DNA from: Vibrio maerlii
Lineage (GTDB): Bacteria; Pseudomonadota; Gammaproteobacteria; Enterobacterales; Vibrionaceae
Direction: 5' to 3'
Length of the DNA stretch: 64,000 bases
Assembly: GCF_003415655.1 (NCBI RefSeq)
Contig: NZ_QRHC01000006.1
Location: 202,683 to 266,682 of the forward strand
The translations under genes and the position numbers were made by a program. This document shows, one piece after another, positions 9,453 through 19,452 of the stretch. How positions within the stretch are numbered: the first letter of the stretch is position 1; each line of letters begins with the position of its first letter. The notes beneath the pieces are model-generated. The model saw only the letters and a program-made list of their open reading frames with translations, did not search any database and had not been told where the DNA came from.

Positions 9453-10139
9453 CTATCTAAGGATGATGCTTAACCACAGAGCATAGTCATAGGCTAGAGG
9501 AGCGAGAATTGAAGTGATCACACCACAAATGACCAATGCGAGAGAACTGAACGCTGCGTCTCGTGGATCTTTTTCGGCACTCGTCGCAGTCCCGAGTGCG
9601 TGCGATACATTGCCCATTGTCAGGCCTTTGGCAATAGGGTGCTGAATCCCTAAAAATTGATAGATAGGGTAGGCAAACAAAGCACCAACTAATCCTGCAA
9701 TAAGTACGAGGATGGCTGCAATTGCCGCTTCTCCACCCATTTGGCTAGAAATCTCCATTGCTATAGGGGTGGTTACAGACTTACCCAGTACACTTGCGAC
9801 AAGGGTGAGGTCAGCCCCGAAGAACACAGCGAATGTTGAAGCGGTAAACAGAGATAGCCCACTTCCGACCACACATGCCAACATGATGATGCGCCAGTTT
9901 GTTCTGATCTGTGGAAGTTGTTCATATAGAGGTAGAGCTAGAGCGACAACAGCAGGTTGCAGCAGCATACTAATGAATGTGTTGTCAGCATAATAGGTAT
10001 CAAAATCTATGTCTAAAGCCAGTAGGATTGGGATAATAATCGCAACGCTAAAGAGTAAAGGGTTTGCCAGCGGGGTATTGAGTTTCTGGCACACATAACG
10101 ACAGACAAAAAATACTGTGACAGTCAGTAAAATCCACAT
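9453..10139 (-). CDS. yohK: LrgB/YohK-family membrane protein
   Basis: A 228-residue integral membrane protein with about seven hydrophobic segments and the LrgB signatures: NPLLFSVAIIIPIL near the N-terminus, VASVLGKSVTTPIAMEIS in the middle, and MGNVSHALGTATSAEKD towards the C-terminus. The LrgAB/CidAB family has been linked to murein hydrolase control and to pyruvate or nucleoside-related transport; which applies here is open. Its ATG shares one base with the stop of yohJ, so the two are translationally coupled. cdd follows. Confidence 0.92.
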   Translation of the reverse strand: MWILLTVTVFFVCRYVCQKLNTPLANPLLFSVAIIIPILLALDIDFDTYYADNTFISMLLQPAVVALALPLYEQLPQIRTNWRIIMLACVVGSGLSLFTASTFAVFFGADLTLVASVLGKSVTTPIAMEISSQMGGEAAIAAILVLIAGLVGALFAYPIYQFLGIQHPIAKGLTMGNVSHALGTATSAEKDPRDAAFSSLALVICGVITSILAPLAYDYALWLSIILR

Positions 10140-10504
10140 TACTTGTTTGCTCCCGTTAAGAAACGCTCAAGCCAAAGACCTAAAATGACCATAACAAGCA
10201 GTGTTCCACCGACCACACTTGCGACGATTGGCAGTGCATTACTGATGAGCAACTCAAAATGGTTCATCAAACCGGTACTTATAGGCACAAACAGCAAGAT
10301 CATATAGCGAATGAACAAAGATGCACCGGGTTTAACCCACTCAACTTTCACTAGACCACTCGTTAATAGTGAAAACAAAATCAACATTCCGATGATGCTA
10401 CCAGGAATGGAAATTCCCAATAGAGCTTGAATTGCTTGCCCGATAAACAAGCTAAGCCAAATCAGTGCAAATGATGTGATGTAGTTAAAGAAGGTTTTGA
10501 CCAT
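10139..10504 (-). CDS. yohJ: LrgA/YohJ-family membrane protein
   Basis: A 121-residue protein with four hydrophobic segments and the LrgA/holin-like signature: [25 protein letters not shown], then [21 protein letters not shown]. It is the small partner of the LrgB homologue that starts in its stop codon. The order yohJ-yohK-cdd is the same as in E. coli. The start lies only nine bases after the sbcB stop on the same strand, so it could be read through from sbcB. Confidence 0.92.
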   Translation of the reverse strand: MVKTFFNYITSFALIWLSLFIGQAIQALLGISIPGSIIGMLILFSLLTSGLVKVEWVKPGASLFIRYMILLFVPISTGLMNHFELLISNALPIVASVVGGTLLVMVILGLWLERFLTGANK

Positions 10505-10513
10505 AAGTTATTT

Positions 10514-11938
10514 TTAGCTCACGAGTTTTTCTACGTACTTGTAGACTGATTTTAAAATGTTGAGCTTTGCTTGGTCACTTTCGTTTTCGTGAACTAGGTT
10601 TTCAAGATTCAACATGTAGCCTTCGATTCGAGTTTCGAAATAGTCTCTCGAGTGAGCTGCCCACGTCTGTTGCTCTGATTCAGAGAGTGTCCACGGGAAG
10701 TTGCGGGCTCGGTAGCGGAACAGCAGTGGTTTGATTCGTTCATCAGCAACATTGAGTTCAATTTCAGCGAGGCTTTCTGGTTTTGCTTCTCGGATGATAT
10801 CCATCGCAGCTCGATCGGCTGGAGAGAAGAACCCGTCATAAAGCTGAGTATCCACGTTCTCAGACTTCTCAAATTCACGATCTTGGCTATATAGGCCAAT
10901 CAGCTTTTCTCTAATCTCAGGATGCTTACGAAGAATGGCTAGGTTAGCTAAACACTGTTCACGATCAATTGCCAGGTTCTCCGCGTTCTCTGCTGTGAGT
11001 GTTTTTGCTGGAGCAAGAATCGGGCACTTGTTTAGGTGAACGAGTTTAATTGGTATAGGCAACTCTTCAGGAAGTAGGTCTTCACGCTTTGTGTAGAGCC
11101 TTTCGCGAAGTTGGTCACTATCCAGTTCGATAAGAGGACTTGGATCTTTGGCCAAATCAACCACCACAGCAGCATTGTTATTGGTTGGATGCCAAGCAAC
11201 CGGTACTACCCAGCTTGTGTAGTTACACTCTTTACCTAACATACCAGATACATGGACAAGAGGAGTCATATTGACAATATCGACGAGCTCATTGAGCTTA
11301 CGCTTGTGACGCATCGAGTACAGGTAATCAAACATCTTAGGTTGAGCGGTTTTGATTTTCTTTGCCATCTCAATTGTGGCAATCACATCCGCCATCGCAT
11401 CGTGGGCGTTACTGTGCTCGATGCCGTTAGCAACCGAAAGGTGTTCTAGTTTGAAGCTAGGGAAGCCTTCATCGTTTTCTGGCCACTCAATACCCTCAGG
11501 GCGCAAAGCGTGAACGGCTCGCATTACATCAAGCAGATCCCAACGAGAATTACCGTTTTGCCAAGCCCATGCATAAGGGTCGATAAAGTTACGGTAACAG
11601 GTATAGCGAGTGACTTCGTCATCGAAGCGGATGTTGTTATAACCTAGGCTAGTGGTATTTGGTTTTGCGAACTCTTGATGAATAAGTCGAATAAACTCAT
11701 GCTCAGGCAGACCTTCTTGCTGTGCTTTTTGCGGAATTATCCCTGTGATGAGTGCTGCTTCTGGAGAAGGAAGGTAATCTGATGGTGGCTGGCAATAGAT
11801 GACAAGTGGTTCACCAATGATATTTAAATCTAGGTCGGTACGAACGCCAGCAAACTGACTTGGGCGGTCTAAGCCGGGACTGGTACCCCATGTTTCATAA
11901 TCGAAGAAAAAGAGGGTTGGCTGATCGCTTTGCTGCAT
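10514..11938 (-). CDS. sbcB: Exonuclease I
   Basis: SbcB degrades single-stranded DNA from 3' to 5' and works in mismatch repair and recombination. The 474-residue protein begins with the DEDDh catalytic motif FFDYETWG (about 10-17), followed by the second acidic motif LGYNNIRFDDEVTRY and the third around HDAMADVIATIEMAKK (about 180-195). The exonuclease domain is followed by the SH3-like and helical C-terminal domains usual for the family. The length matches E. coli ExoI (475). Confidence 0.97.
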   Translation of the reverse strand: MQQSDQPTLFFFDYETWGTSPGLDRPSQFAGVRTDLDLNIIGEPLVIYCQPPSDYLPSPEAALITGIIPQKAQQEGLPEHEFIRLIHQEFAKPNTTSLGYNNIRFDDEVTRYTCYRNFIDPYAWAWQNGNSRWDLLDVMRAVHALRPEGIEWPENDEGFPSFKLEHLSVANGIEHSNAHDAMADVIATIEMAKKIKTAQPKMFDYLYSMRHKRKLNELVDIVNMTPLVHVSGMLGKECNYTSWVVPVAWHPTNNNAAVVVDLAKDPSPLIELDSDQLRERLYTKREDLLPEELPIPIKLVHLNKCPILAPAKTLTAENAENLAIDREQCLANLAILRKHPEIREKLIGLYSQDREFEKSENVDTQLYDGFFSPADRAAMDIIREAKPESLAEIELNVADERIKPLLFRYRARNFPWTLSESEQQTWAAHSRDYFETRIEGYMLNLENLVHENESDQAKLNILKSVYKYVEKLVS

Positions 11939-12032
11939 GTCGGTAACCTAAATAACTCAAACTGTTATCGTTATTACACCACCCAATGATCGCCATGGCA
12001 ATTGACGTTGTTCTTCTTGCTCACAATTGCAT

Positions 12033-12064
12033 AAAAAAACAGCGCACGAGAGTGTCGTGCGCTG
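12033..12064 (-). terminator. Terminator of the DUF1439 lipoprotein gene
   Basis: On the minus strand a perfect 10-bp stem (CAGCGCACGA / TCGTGCGCTG) with loop CACTC is followed directly by seven T. It is one of the strongest intrinsic terminators in the window. Confidence 0.93.
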
Positions 12065-12102
12065 CTTAAATCATCATTTATGAATGATTTCTTAGATTTT
12101 TA

Positions 12103-12660
12103 TCAGTCTAGTAGGTCTATGACCAATTTATTTCCTTTGATGACCAAGTTCGGTTCAGCTGACTTCAACAGCGATTGTTTAAAGTCTGATGAGTCGAGTT
12201 TATATGCGGGCTGTTGAGACAGCGCATAACCGATGGTCGAGACCGCAGGTTCTAGTAACATCACGAGATTCGAGGGCAGTTGACCACTTTTTTCTTCAAA
12301 GCGTTCTAGCTTCAATGACTTTAGGAAGATCTCACCGGTATCTTTGTTGTATTCAGGAACGGCACTGAACTCAATATCCAAGTCGAGAGACTTATTCGGA
12401 GTGTTATACATCTGCACATCGGCCGTAGTGTTTGCGAAGACACTGATTCTGTCTGCGTCTGCTCGACCAATTTTGACTTCTAAGTCATCTACTGAGACTT
12501 CGGCATAAAGGAGCGGTTGTACCCCGACAGACTGATTCATAGCGATGTTGTCAGTCAAGTAGCTTGTCATCTCCTGCTCTGTGATGGAATAGCTGGCACA
12601 GCCACCAAGTAATACAAAGCTGGTAATAACGGCGAATAGTTTGGAAAAGCGAGAAATCAT
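12103..12660 (-). CDS. DUF1439 (YceB-like) outer-membrane lipoprotein
   Basis: The start is ATG 12660, with AGAGG 6 bases upstream; it gives a lipoprotein signal (MISRFSKLFAVITSFVLLGG) with lipobox LGGC, so Cys21 should be lipidated. A longer frame to 12768 would bury that signal and is rejected. The mature part (185 residues in all) matches the DUF1439/YceB family: DLEVKIGRADADRISVFANTTADV and a C-terminal QPAYKLDS. The function is unknown; such proteins resemble lipid-binding SMP-like or BPI-like folds. Asp or its absence at +2 cannot decide localisation firmly (residue +2 is Ala, favouring the outer membrane). Confidence 0.82.
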   Translation of the reverse strand: MISRFSKLFAVITSFVLLGGCASYSITEQEMTSYLTDNIAMNQSVGVQPLLYAEVSVDDLEVKIGRADADRISVFANTTADVQMYNTPNKSLDLDIEFSAVPEYNKDTGEIFLKSLKLERFEEKSGQLPSNLVMLLEPAVSTIGYALSQQPAYKLDSSDFKQSLLKSAEPNLVIKGNKLVIDLLD

Positions 12661-12764
12661 AATGCCTCTGTTCGATTGAACGTCATTAAAAACAGATAAT
12701 TGCAGGATAGCAGGGGATACGGTTTGTAACAATTGGTTAGCAAAAAGAAAACAAATGGCCACAA

Positions 12765-12795
12765 ACAAAAACAGCTGACGAAAGGCCAGCTGTTT
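12765..12795 (-). terminator. tcyP terminator
   Basis: On the minus strand a 9-bp perfect stem (AAACAGCTG / CAGCTGTTT) is followed by T residues (TTTTTGTTTGT). It separates tcyP from the DUF1439 gene downstream. Confidence 0.85.
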
Positions 12796-12832
12796 GGAGG
12801 TTTATGTAGAAGCTTATATTCAGAAGCCCAGA

Positions 12833-14206
12833 TTATGCGTTGGCTTCGTTAAGCTCTGCTGTTGCTTCTTTGTCTTTCAGTAATCGACTTGTAATCGTAC
12901 CAGCAGTCATTGCGCCTGAAACATTAAGTGCCGTGCGAGCCATATCAATCAGTGGTTCGATAGAGATAAGTAGCGCTGCAATCGTTACTGGTAGTCCCAT
13001 TGCTGGTAGCACGATTAGGGCTGCGAATGTTGCACCACCACCAACACCAGCGATACCAAAAGAGCTAATGGTAATAATGGCAATCAGAGAAAGCAGGAAG
13101 TTGATGTCCATTGGGTTGATGCCCACAGTTGGAGCAACCATGACAGCCAACATAGCAGGGTAGATGCCCGCACAACCATTTTGGCCAATTGTTGCACCAA
13201 ACGAAGCAGACAGATTAGCAATCGCTGGTGGAACATTTAGTTTAGTGATCTGAGCTTCAACGTTAAGTGGAATTGTCGCTGCTGAGCTACGAGACGTAAA
13301 TGCGAATGTCAGAACAGGCCAGATTTTCTTGAAGTACTCTTTTGGCGAAACACCAACAAACGAAACCAGTAAGCCGTGAACAATGAACATCAGGAAGATA
13401 GCGACGTACGACGCGACGATGAAACCAAGTAGGTTCAGAATGTCTGACGCGCTTGAAGTGGCAACCACTTTCGCCATTAGAGCTGCAATACCGTAAGGTG
13501 TTAGAGCCATGATCATCTTAACCAGGCGCATTACAATAGACTGTGCCGCTTCAACAAAGGTGCGGATTGGTGACTCAAGCTCTTCTTTTTCTGCCATTAC
13601 TTTACGAGCCGCAATACCCGTTAAAACACCGAAGATGACGACAGCGATGATAGAGGTTGAGCGTGCACCGGTTAGATCTGCAAATGGGTTGGTTGGGATA
13701 AAGCTTACTAACATTTGTGGGATAGTGAGATCGCTAACTCGGTCAACGCGAGTTTCTAGAGCCGCTAGACGTGCCGTCTCGCGAGCGCCTTCTGTCAAAC
13801 CTTCTGCACTCAAGCCAAATACTTGTGTTACTGCAATACCGATGATCGCTGAGATCGCCGTGGTGACAAGTAGAACAGAAATAGTCAGGCCTGAGATCTT
13901 GCCCAGTGAGCCCGACTTCTCAAGTTTAACAACAGCGGCAATCATTGAAACGAGTACAAGCGGCATGATGACCATCTTCAATAGACCAACATAGCCACGA
14001 CCAACCACGTTAACCCAATCTAACGTTTCTTTAATTACTGGGTTGCCTTCTCCAAAGAAAAGTTGAAGAACGAGGCCGAATGCACTACCGGTCACAAGAC
14101 CTAATAGTACAAGGCGAGAAAGGGTTTGTTGTTTTTGTTGCTGTCCGTACAAAAAGTAAAGAATGCCAACAAATACTGCTAAGCAAGCAATAGCCGTTAC
14201 TGACAT
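12833..14206 (-). CDS. tcyP: L-cystine symporter (TcyP/YdjN, DAACS family)
   Basis: A 457-residue member of the dicarboxylate/amino acid:cation symporter family with about eight transmembrane helices and two re-entrant loops. It follows E. coli YdjN/TcyP closely: NVVGRGYVGLLKMVIMPLVLVSM, VFGLSAEGLTEGARETARL, FIPTNPFADLTGARSTSIIAVVIFG, and the re-entrant tip FTSRSSAATIPLNVEAQ. TcyP takes up L-cystine across the inner membrane. AAGGAC precedes ATG. The gene is divergent from cobT. Substrate is inferred from similarity only. Confidence 0.9.
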   Translation of the reverse strand: MSVTAIACLAVFVGILYFLYGQQQKQQTLSRLVLLGLVTGSAFGLVLQLFFGEGNPVIKETLDWVNVVGRGYVGLLKMVIMPLVLVSMIAAVVKLEKSGSLGKISGLTISVLLVTTAISAIIGIAVTQVFGLSAEGLTEGARETARLAALETRVDRVSDLTIPQMLVSFIPTNPFADLTGARSTSIIAVVIFGVLTGIAARKVMAEKEELESPIRTFVEAAQSIVMRLVKMIMALTPYGIAALMAKVVATSSASDILNLLGFIVASYVAIFLMFIVHGLLVSFVGVSPKEYFKKIWPVLTFAFTSRSSAATIPLNVEAQITKLNVPPAIANLSASFGATIGQNGCAGIYPAMLAVMVAPTVGINPMDINFLLSLIAIITISSFGIAGVGGGATFAALIVLPAMGLPVTIAALLISIEPLIDMARTALNVSGAMTAGTITSRLLKDKEATAELNEANA

Positions 14207-14537
14207 GGTATGTCCTTATTGAATTTATGTGTTTTATATTGAGGGGCATACGATATAGATTTCGACTAATGTCTCAAATAACCTTTAGGAATGAATTAGT
14301 CTAAATAGCTATTTGTATTTAACTTTTGCAAAGCGAATTAACATCTACACACGGAAAGTTAATCCAGTTACACTAAGGTCAGACACAGTGTAGGGAAGCA
14401 CTTTTAGCTTATAAAAAACTAATTATCATAAGCTGAGAAGGAGTCGATTTACTCATCAATTGAGGCATTCGATTTTTGTCAGCGGTATTTGGTTTTGAGA
14501 CAAATGGCTTCCGCCCATTCAACAAGAGCTCACAAAC
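14207..14537. other. Divergent tcyP-cobT promoter region
   Basis: This 331-base stretch carries no credible gene. It must hold the tcyP promoter (minus) and the cobT promoter (plus). A 6-bp inverted repeat TACACT/AGTGTA with a 12-base spacer starts near 14367. I looked for a cobalamin riboswitch before cobT and found no B12-box-like sequence. Confidence 0.4.
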
Positions 14538-15554
14538 ATGTCCGTTCAATCGCAAATCCAGCAGATCATCGATCAGAAAACCAAACCATTAGGTGCATTA
14601 GGGCAGCTAGAACAAATCGCCTTTCAACTAGCGACTTTGGCCGATAAGCGCGGCGAAGAATTTCGTTCTTTATCTATACGTAAACCTCAAGTTATCGTCT
14701 TTGCTGGAGACCATGGTATTGCAGCACAGGGCGTGAGTATTGCTCCAAGTGCTGTAACTCAACAAATGGTGTATAACTTTTTAAATGGTGGGGCGGCGAT
14801 TAACTGTTTTTGTCGTAGCAACGACATTGAGCTGACAGTTGTCGATTGTGGTATTGAACAAGCGATTGAACATGAAAATAGTGCATTGGTGTTACAGCGT
14901 TTGGGAAGTGGAACATCTGATCTATCTCACTCAGCAGCAATGAGCGCAGAACAGTGTCACCAAGGATTAGAATTAGGCGCGCAGATTGTGAAACAGAAAG
15001 TGGCGGGTGGTAGCGAAGTTCTGTTGTTTGGTGAAATGGGTATCGGTAATACAAGCAGTGCATCGGCAATACTGGCAGCTTTGAGCCAAGAGCCGGTTGG
15101 GAAATGTGTTGGATTGGGCACAGGAATTACGGAAGAACAGTATAAACGTAAGGTTGATCTGGTCGCTCAAGCAGTAGCCCGTTGCCATGATCTTCCACCA
15201 CAAGAAGTACTTGAACAAGTCGGTGGATTCGAAATTGTCCAGATGGTTGGGGCATTCCTCCAAGCATCAAAATCGAATACGCCGGTTATTGTGGATGGCT
15301 TTATCGTAACAGTGGCGGCTTACGTCGCGACTTTGATTGAGCCGGATTCACGAGAAGTGATGATCTTTGGCCACCAGTCCGAAGAGTCTGGTCATCAGAT
15401 CGTACTAAATTTGCTAGAAGCTAAACCACTATTAAGCTTAGGCCTTCGATTAGGTGAGGGAACGGGGGCTGCGCTTGCTTTGCCTATCGTTAAAGCAGCA
15501 GTAGAGTTCTATAACAATATGGCAAGCTTTGAGAGTGCTGGAGTCACGGTGTAA
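14538..15554 (+). CDS. cobT: Nicotinate-nucleotide-dimethylbenzimidazole phosphoribosyltransferase
   Basis: CobT activates the lower ligand base of cobalamin, making alpha-ribazole phosphate from dimethylbenzimidazole and nicotinate mononucleotide. The 338-residue protein has the family motifs [42 protein letters not shown] (about 164-176), and the C-terminal [14 protein letters not shown] whose Glu matches the catalytic base (E317 in Salmonella). cobS starts two bases after its stop, so the pair is one operon. cobU is not in the window. Confidence 0.97.
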   Translation: MSVQSQIQQIIDQKTKPLGALGQLEQIAFQLATLADKRGEEFRSLSIRKPQVIVFAGDHGIAAQGVSIAPSAVTQQMVYNFLNGGAAINCFCRSNDIELTVVDCGIEQAIEHENSALVLQRLGSGTSDLSHSAAMSAEQCHQGLELGAQIVKQKVAGGSEVLLFGEMGIGNTSSASAILAALSQEPVGKCVGLGTGITEEQYKRKVDLVAQAVARCHDLPPQEVLEQVGGFEIVQMVGAFLQASKSNTPVIVDGFIVTVAAYVATLIEPDSREVMIFGHQSEESGHQIVLNLLEAKPLLSLGLRLGEGTGAALALPIVKAAVEFYNNMASFESAGVTV

Positions 15555-15556
15555 TC

Positions 15557-16351
15557 ATGAAATGGTTGGTTTACCAATGGCAGTTATTGTTGTTATCCGT
15601 TAGCTTTTTCTCTCGTATTCCTGTTCCAAGAGACCTGCCTTACTCGTCAGAGCGAATGAATCGAAGTGGTCGCTATTTCCCAACGGTTGGATTCATTATA
15701 GGCGTTTTGTGTGCAGCTATATACTTGCTGATGGCTAGCATACTTCCGTCACATATAGCTGTGCTTGGCATGATGGCATTTAGCCTTCTCTTGACGGGGG
15801 CATTTCACGAAGATGGATTAACGGATATGGCAGATGGCATCGGTGGTGGAATGACCATTGAACGACGCCTTGCTATTATGAAAGACAGTCGTATTGGCAC
15901 TTATGGGGCAGCAACCTTAATTGTTGCCTTGCTAATGAAGTTCCAACTGCTTAGCTATCTTGCTAGCGAACTCAGTTCAACATACTTCGCTTTGTTGATG
16001 GTTGCAGTGCATGTCGCAAGTCGCTCTGTCGCCGCTTCCATTATTTATAGTGCTCCTTATGTCAGCGACACTGATACGAGTAAAAGTAAGCCGTTAGCCA
16101 ATAGTCAAACATTAGCTGAACTAGGTTTTATCCTTACTTGTGGCTTTGTGGTGCTGTTGCCATTTACCTTTGTAGCCTCTTCCACAATTATCCTTATCTT
16201 GGCAGTATTTCGTCAGCTGTTCATGACATGGCTGAATCGGCGTATTGGTGGTTTTACTGGTGACTGCCTTGGTGCGGCACAACAAATCAGTGAGCTACTA
16301 ATGTACGCCGTACTGGTATCATTTGTTCATCATCAATGGGTTATCGTATAA
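15557..16351 (+). CDS. cobS: Adenosylcobinamide-GDP ribazoletransferase
   Basis: CobS, an inner-membrane enzyme, joins adenosylcobinamide-GDP to alpha-ribazole (phosphate), the last steps of cobalamin assembly. The 264-residue, multi-helix protein has FFSRIPVPRDLP near the N-terminus and the active-site run AFHEDGLTDMADGIGGG (about 81-97) with its conserved acidic residues, then RLAIMKDSRIGTYGA. ATG lies two bases after the cobT stop. It completes a nucleotide-loop module that with btuCD points to cobalamin uptake and salvage. Confidence 0.96.
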   Translation: MKWLVYQWQLLLLSVSFFSRIPVPRDLPYSSERMNRSGRYFPTVGFIIGVLCAAIYLLMASILPSHIAVLGMMAFSLLLTGAFHEDGLTDMADGIGGGMTIERRLAIMKDSRIGTYGAATLIVALLMKFQLLSYLASELSSTYFALLMVAVHVASRSVAASIIYSAPYVSDTDTSKSKPLANSQTLAELGFILTCGFVVLLPFTFVASSTIILILAVFRQLFMTWLNRRIGGFTGDCLGAAQQISELLMYAVLVSFVHHQWVIV

Positions 16352-16476
16352 GTTCTCAAGACTTTAATGTGAATAATTGTCTGCTTTGTGACCACTCCAT
16401 CAGTAAGTGAGATCGTAGCGCTATATTTTTTCAGCTCTCTTCATTAACATGTCGCTGTGCAACAAAGGAGCAGCGC

Positions 16477-17505
16477 ATGTCGAAGTCTTTATTTCGCCAA
16501 TCTTTTCTTTTTGACTCTCTCGATCTAACACAGGAAATGCAAACCGGTTCGGTGACCACTGAATTGGGTGTCACTGTAGCAGTGCACGAGCGTGGTGTTA
16601 TTGAGATCACCCCGAAGTATTTTGATGAAACGAATAAGAACATCATTATTTCGACGGGTATCCATGGCGATGAAACTGCCCCAATGGAAATCGTTGATCA
16701 ACTTATCAATGATGTCTTGAGTGGCTTTCAAGGAATCACAGAACGTCTTTTGATTATTAACGCTCATCCAGAAGCGACTAATGCTCACACTCGTTTTATT
16801 GAGCAAAACCTCAATAGATTGTTCGACAATAAAGAGTATCCAGAGAGCAAAGAAGCAACCATCGCGAAAAATCTAAAGCGTGTCGTTGGTGAGTTTTTTG
16901 CTGATACACCAGAAGAGTCTCGCTGGCACTTGGATTTACACTGTGCAATTCGCTTATCAAAACACTACTCGTTTGCAGTAAGCCCAAAGGTGCGTTATCC
17001 AGTTCGTTCACGTGCGCTGTTTGAATTTATCGATCACTCACACATTGAGGCGGTGCTATTGTCTAATGCACCTTCTAGTACATTCAGCTGGTACAGTGCA
17101 GAGAACTTTGCGGCTCAGGCTTTGACTCTAGAACTAGGGCAAGTTGCTAGAATTGGTGACAACCAACTAGAGAAACTGAACGCTTTCGATCTTACTCTGC
17201 GAGATCTGATTGCTAATACGATTCCAGAGCACTTACCGAAACGTTCGAAGAAGTACCGCGTGAGTCGCACTATTGTGCGCCTGCATGAAGATTTTGACTT
17301 TATCTTTGACGATAAAGTAGAGAATTTCACTGAATTCATGCACGGTGAAGTCTTTGGTCATGATGGTGATAAGCCTTTGATGGCGAAGAACGAAGGGGAA
17401 GCGATTGTGTTCCCTAACCGCCATGTTACGATTGGCCAACGTGCTGCGCTGATGGTATGTGAAGTGCGAACTCGTTATGAAAATGAGCAACTGACTTACG
17501 ATTAG
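16477..17505 (+). CDS. astE: Succinylglutamate desuccinylase
   Basis: AstE hydrolyses N-succinylglutamate to glutamate and succinate, the last step of the arginine succinyltransferase pathway. The 342-residue zinc peptidase-like enzyme has the metal motif GIHGDETAPME (about 63-73, His and Glu ligands) and the third ligand in WHLDLHCAIR (about 150-159). AAGGAG lies 6 bases before ATG. The other ast genes are not here; a stand-alone astE is, as I recall, normal in Vibrio. It sits between the two cobalamin gene pairs without obvious functional link. Confidence 0.95.
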   Translation: MSKSLFRQSFLFDSLDLTQEMQTGSVTTELGVTVAVHERGVIEITPKYFDETNKNIIISTGIHGDETAPMEIVDQLINDVLSGFQGITERLLIINAHPEATNAHTRFIEQNLNRLFDNKEYPESKEATIAKNLKRVVGEFFADTPEESRWHLDLHCAIRLSKHYSFAVSPKVRYPVRSRALFEFIDHSHIEAVLLSNAPSSTFSWYSAENFAAQALTLELGQVARIGDNQLEKLNAFDLTLRDLIANTIPEHLPKRSKKYRVSRTIVRLHEDFDFIFDDKVENFTEFMHGEVFGHDGDKPLMAKNEGEAIVFPNRHVTIGQRAALMVCEVRTRYENEQLTYD

Positions 17506-17571
17506 AGTCCACAGCTTTCTTTTTTGTCATATAGCTTGTAAGGTGAGTGCAAATCGGATCTGCATAACACC

Positions 17572-18567
17572 ATGAATTTTAATCAACTATTAGCGCAAAA
17601 GAATCGCCGATGGAATCGAGCGATTATTCTACTTACGCTCACGCTATCCATCGTGAGCGTCTTCTATTTAATGCTAGGAGAGATATTCATCACCCCTAGT
17701 AATTTATTTGGTCCGCTTGAACAACAGCTTTTGATGGAGCTGCGCTTACCACGCCTTTTAGCCGCGATGATGATCGGTGCCGCTCTTGCAGCATCAGGCG
17801 CAACTTTACAGGTCTTGCTGGGGAATGTACTTGCTGAGCCCGGAGTACTCGGGATCTCTGGTGGCGCTAGCCTTGGAATGGTGATCATTCTTTTTTTCTT
17901 ACCACAGTTTGCATCACCTCATGTCTTTATTGTATCCGCTATGGCGGGCTCTTTGCTGTTTACCCTATTATTGGTGACCATTGCTCACGCAATGCGCTTG
18001 TCCACCGCTAGATTGTTGTTGGTTGGGGTAGGGCTCGGTATTTTGTCTGGCGCTGTCGTAACTTGGGCTTTCTATTTTAGTGATGACTTAAGCCTTAGAA
18101 TTCTGATGTACTGGCTAATGGGGAGTTTAGGTGGGGCTGACTGGCCTCAGCATGTTGTCAGTTTGATAATGCTACCAGTTTTAGCATGGCTACTGATTCA
18201 AGGGCGAGTGTTGGATACATTAATGCTCGGTGAGAACCATGCAACTCAATTGGGTTTGAACGTCCCATCCATTCGTTGGAAGCTAATTATTGCCATTTCA
18301 GTACTGGTGGGCGGCTCAGTCGCGCTGGGTGGTGTGATTGGCTTTGTTGGATTGGTGGTTCCGCACCTCATTCGTTTGTGCTTAGGGACAGAGAATGAGA
18401 AGCTGGTGCCTCTTTCTGCTGTCTGCGGCGCTTTGTTATTGGTGATTGCTGATATCCTGGCTCGAGTATCCCTTGACTCAGCTGAGCTACCTGTTGGTGT
18501 GGTAACCACGACCATAGGCGCACCTATCTTCATTTGGATGCTGTTGAAAAATCATGATTCACGTTAA
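17572..18567 (+). CDS. btuC: Vitamin B12 ABC transporter permease
   Basis: BtuC is the inner-membrane permease of the BtuCDF cobalamin importer. The 331-residue protein has about ten hydrophobic helices, the FecCD-family N-terminal run [25 protein letters not shown], the [13 protein letters not shown] [16 protein letters not shown], and the coupling region [12 protein letters not shown] followed by [13 protein letters not shown]. btuD overlaps its last 14 bases. A btuF partner is not visible here. Confidence 0.95.
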   Translation: MNFNQLLAQKNRRWNRAIILLTLTLSIVSVFYLMLGEIFITPSNLFGPLEQQLLMELRLPRLLAAMMIGAALAASGATLQVLLGNVLAEPGVLGISGGASLGMVIILFFLPQFASPHVFIVSAMAGSLLFTLLLVTIAHAMRLSTARLLLVGVGLGILSGAVVTWAFYFSDDLSLRILMYWLMGSLGGADWPQHVVSLIMLPVLAWLLIQGRVLDTLMLGENHATQLGLNVPSIRWKLIIAISVLVGGSVALGGVIGFVGLVVPHLIRLCLGTENEKLVPLSAVCGALLLVIADILARVSLDSAELPVGVVTTTIGAPIFIWMLLKNHDSR

Positions 18568-19315
18568 TAACCTCCAGGTTGATACTCGCTTACTGCCACT
18601 GTCCTTTGAAGTGAACGCAGGAGAAGTGCTGCACGTTATTGGACCGAATGGATGTGGCAAAAGTACGCTGCTCAATGCCATATCAGGAATCGATTTCTAT
18701 CAGGGTGAGGTTACTATCGAAGGTCAAGATATTGCTGAATTGAGTCTGGAAACATTGGCACAACAGCGAGCTTATCTTGCTCAATCGCAGCGTCCTTCGT
18801 TCAACCTCCAAGTTTTTCAATATCTTGCTCTGCATTTACCTAAAGCGTACCGCCATTCAAATCTTCACCAAGATATTGTTGAAAGTGCTGTTGAGCAAGT
18901 GACAGAGATGATGAATATCAAAGACAAGCTTCATCGCTCAGTCTTTGAGCTTTCTGGTGGGGAGTGGCAACGTGTTCGCCTAGCCGCTACTGCACTTCAA
19001 GTGTGGCCGACACTCAACTCTACAGCAAAGTTACTCATCCTTGATGAACCTGCTGCGCCACTAGATATTGGCCAGCAAGGTTTGCTTTATCAATTTGTTG
19101 ACTGGATGGCACAACAAGGCCTGACCGTCATCGTCGCCAATCATGATCTCAATAAAACCTTAAAGTATGCAGATAAGGTGCTGATGATTAAGGAAGGAGT
19201 AAAGGTTGCTTATGGAATACCTCAACAAGTGATGACAGAACGGGCCTTGACTGACCTTTATGATACAAAAGTGAGAATACTAGCTACTGATAGTGAAACA
19301 GTCATTGTGACCTAA
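18554..19315 (+). CDS. btuD: Vitamin B12 ABC transporter ATPase
   Basis: BtuD powers cobalamin import with BtuC. The 253-residue ABC ATPase has Walker [10 protein letters not shown] (about 32-40), Q-loop YLAQSQRP, signature [12 protein letters not shown] (about 134-145), Walker [13 protein letters not shown] (about 158-169) and the H-loop in VIVANHDLN. It starts inside btuC (14-base overlap), so translation is coupled. The intergenic region after it holds a possible small RNA gene. Confidence 0.95.
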   Translation: MIHVNNLQVDTRLLPLSFEVNAGEVLHVIGPNGCGKSTLLNAISGIDFYQGEVTIEGQDIAELSLETLAQQRAYLAQSQRPSFNLQVFQYLALHLPKAYRHSNLHQDIVESAVEQVTEMMNIKDKLHRSVFELSGGEWQRVRLAATALQVWPTLNSTAKLLILDEPAAPLDIGQQGLLYQFVDWMAQQGLTVIVANHDLNKTLKYADKVLMIKEGVKVAYGIPQQVMTERALTDLYDTKVRILATDSETVIVT

Positions 19316-19425
19316 AGCAAAAGCTGTGACCTGAACGTGTGCAAATCTGCATGTTTGTGGTGCGAGGGAATGAACCTAAGTGTTTGATTTTTTATTAAGG
19401 TGCTGATTTTATTGGATTTTAAAAG

Positions 19426-19442
19426 TTGGCATGTATATAGCA
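19426..19442 (+). promoter_or_regulatory. Candidate sigma-54 promoter
   Basis: TTGGCATGTATATAGCA keeps the invariant GG and GC of the -24/-12 consensus with exactly 10 bases between them, and matches TTGGCAC-N5-TTGCA apart from two positions. It points toward a strong terminator about 105 bases downstream, with no protein gene between. The match is by eye only; a sigma-70 reading (TTGGAT with ATATAG) overlaps it. Confidence 0.45.
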
Positions 19443-19452
19443 CTTTAGAGGT

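Noticed and set aside
13509..13994. Long open frame antisense to tcyP
   Set aside because: It lies wholly within the conserved cystine-carrier gene and its product has no recognisable family.
14207..14537. Cobalamin riboswitch before cobT
   Set aside because: I looked for the B12-box and GGGAA-type elements and found none by eye; a covariance search would be decisive.
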